From assembly GCA_034437515.1 (NCBI GenBank), contig DAOTTX010000299.1:1-42265 (forward strand): a stretch of 42,265 nucleotides of DNA, written 5' to 3'. The position numbers and the translations under genes are program-made. Below, piece after piece: positions 40,923 through 42,265 of the stretch. The notes beneath the pieces were generated by a model, which saw only the letters and a list, made by a program, of their open reading frames with translations, ran no database searches and was not told the origin of the DNA. The number at the start of each line of letters is the position of its first letter. Positions within the stretch are counted from its first letter, which is position 1. The DNA is from DAOTTX01 sp034437515 (GTDB lineage Bacteria > Chloroflexota > Anaerolineae > Aggregatilineales > Phototrophicaceae).

Positions 40923-42265
40923 ATGAAAGTATTCTTTAACTTCCTGACGACATTGTCGCTCAGATTTCGATGGGTGGTCATCGCGCTTGTGGTGACGATG
41001 CTAGGTCTGGGTGGGGTCGCTTACGGTAGTATGCAGCAGGAGTTGCTGCCGCCGATTGAATTCCCGCAGACGATTATCCTCGCGCAGGCGAACGGGATGA
41101 CGAGCCAGCAAGTTTCGACCATCCTGACCGAACAACTTGAGCGTGAATTTGTCGAGATCGAAGAGATTATCAATCAGGAATCAGAGACGACCGGTGCTTT
41201 TGGTGGTACGCTGATTCTCTACAACGACTTCGGCCTTGACCAGCAAGCGTTACAAGATGAGATTCAGTCGGTGGTGAATGGTGCCTGGCACCCTGAGCCG
41301 GGTTATCAATACACTGAGGGCGATTTGTGGCTGCCGTTACGGGGGATCGCGCCGGAGGGTGACGAGGCGAACGATGTATTCGTACAACGTTTGCTCGGTG
41401 ACCTGACGCCGGACGTGCTGATCTACCTGGCGGAGTCGAACCCGAATTTTCTGTTCCAGCTTTCCCCGGAAGTCTGGGGGACGTTCTCCGAGGAAACAAC
41501 CCGCACCCTGCTGGCATACCTCACCAATGAGATCGAAGAAGCTGCCGGGAACACAAGCGCGCTAGAGCGTCTGGTCGAGCAAGAAGTGCTGCCCGAACTC
41601 GACGTGATCGAGCAAGTCGCTAACGTAGACATCGCCGGCGGGCAAAGCCTCGACCCCGAAGCGGAGCAGCAAGCCCCATCACCCGCCAACCCGGAGCCAT
41701 TGTTGCTCAATCTCTCATCGGAAATATGGGAGGTGGTTTCACCGACCATCGACGGTGTTGGCGCGCTGGATGCCGACGCGGTAGAAACGATCCTTGCGGC
41801 TGAGATTGAAGTGCCGTCGGTGGCTGCAACGGAGCCGCCCATGCTCCCTGAAAGTTGGCAGTTTCCGAATTTTTCCACCGCTGATGATCTGTTGGAACTC
41901 GAAACAATCACCGCGTCTATCGGGGCGATCCTGAGTGATTTCTACACCGAAGGGCGCATTATCGGTGCGCTGGCAACCACCGATGACCTGACCGCCAACA
42001 CCATCAACAACATGCTGGCGCTGGAAGAAGTTGCCGGAGTGCCGCCGGAAGAGTCACTGTTGCAATACTTCACAGCGGAGCAGCTCTTAGCCATGCCGCA
42101 GGAAGCGTTCGACGCACTGCCGACGACTTACCTGGATGGTTTGGATGAATTTACCGCGCAGCAACTTGAAGCCGGCCTGGAGACGACCGAACGCCAGCCC
42201 GTCCCGCTGCCGCGCCAATGGCAAATCCCCGCGCCGCAGTTGTTGACGTTCAGCTTTGCGGATCT
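40923..42265 (+). CDS. RND efflux permease (AcrB/MMPL-like), 3' end missing
   Basis: The frame is open from ATG 40923 to the window edge (447 codons), with GGAG 10 nt upstream. The N-terminus is RND-like: a basic start, one membrane segment (about 15-35, FRWVVIALVVTMLGLGGVAY), then the porter-domain opening PPIEFPQTIILAQANGMTSQ. From about residue 115 the normal porter sequence gives way to over 300 residues of acidic, helix-rich, loosely repetitive sequence (recurring LTPD, LSPEVW, LSSEIW and FTAEQLLAMP phrases) that I cannot align to AcrB. This is a large insertion in the periplasmic part. The remaining transmembrane domain should follow beyond the window. It is probably a drug or lipid exporter controlled by the adjacent MarR protein. 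Confidence 0.82.
   Translation, partial: MKVFFNFLTTLSLRFRWVVIALVVTMLGLGGVAYGSMQQELLPPIEFPQTIILAQANGMTSQQVSTILTEQLEREFVEIEEIINQESETTGAFGGTLILYNDFGLDQQALQDEIQSVVNGAWHPEPGYQYTEGDLWLPLRGIAPEGDEANDVFVQRLLGDLTPDVLIYLAESNPNFLFQLSPEVWGTFSEETTRTLLAYLTNEIEEAAGNTSALERLVEQEVLPELDVIEQVANVDIAGGQSLDPEAEQQAPSPANPEPLLLNLSSEIWEVVSPTIDGVGALDADAVETILAAEIEVPSVAATEPPMLPESWQFPNFSTADDLLELETITASIGAILSDFYTEGRIIGALATTDDLTANTINNMLALEEVAGVPPEESLLQYFTAEQLLAMPQEAFDALPTTYLDGLDEFTAQQLEAGLETTERQPVPLPRQWQIPAPQLLTFSFAD

Noticed and set aside
1..42265. CRISPR array, tRNA, rRNA, insertion sequence or phage genes
   Set aside because: No regularly spaced direct repeats, no tRNA T-loop or acceptor pattern, and no transposase, integrase or phage protein was seen.

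Overview
The window looks like a chromosomal segment of a bacterium of the Chloroflexota, most likely an Anaerolineae-type lineage. This is inferred from gene content, not from a marker gene: a carotenoid operon with a CruF-type hydratase, an archaeal-type HMG-CoA synthase/thiolase/DUF35 cluster beside a class II HMG-CoA reductase, a SpoVS homologue, a membrane pyrophosphatase and many SH3/YkuD exported proteins. Coding density is high and base composition even. I see no tRNA, rRNA, CRISPR array, insertion sequence or phage gene.

Layout. 1-3,240: a divergent pair, a FtsB/DivIC-like protein (-) and the pyrophosphatase HppA (+). 3,313-11,809 (-): a tightly packed, partly overlapping run read from high to low coordinates: alpha/beta hydrolase, tocopherol-cyclase-like protein, CruF, PlsY-like acyltransferase, GT2 glycosyltransferase, CrtI-type desaturase, histone-deacetylase-like hydrolase, J-domain protein, enoyl-CoA hydratase. 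Its core makes or decorates carotenoids. 11,930-16,083 (+): mevalonate cluster (HMG-CoA reductase, HMG-CoA synthase, thiolase-like, split DUF35), which supplies isoprenoid precursors and is divergent from the carotenoid operon. 16,199-17,341 (-): an orphan sugar-ABC ATPase. 17,559-19,936 (+): three overlapping genes related to CinA, OMP decarboxylase (PyrF) and orotate phosphoribosyltransferase (PyrE). 19,959-22,646: a YkuD L,D-transpeptidase and a multi-SH3 exported protein. 22,876-23,955: a preQ1-I riboswitch, a YhhQ queuosine-precursor transporter and a QueF-like T-fold protein. 24,027-31,574: P-loop ATPase, YigZ, TPR protein, FMN reductase, SpoVS, and a NarL-type two-component system. 31,783-36,656: TreZ-TreY, trehalose from maltodextrin. 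36,774-38,948 (-): Zn/Cd-type P-ATPase with a clear promoter and operator-like palindrome. 39,147-40,202: a second YkuD paralogue. 40,401-42,265: MarR regulator with a self-overlapping operator, then an RND permease that runs off the window.

The strongest unexpected signal is a concentration of enzyme-family proteins that keep their fold signature but have lost active-site residues. The thiolase has Gly for the nucleophilic Cys and Asn for the His of the GHP motif. The DUF35 partner is split by an in-frame stop and has no zinc-ribbon cysteines. The CinA C-terminal deamidase domain, the PyrF-like protein and the PyrE-like protein, co-encoded in one overlapping operon, have all lost their catalytic motifs. 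The QueF-like protein lacks the NADPH-binding motif. Reading frames are intact and the genes overlap or abut their neighbours, so these look like maintained pseudoenzymes or repurposed folds rather than decaying genes. That is inference; conservation across related genomes would decide it.
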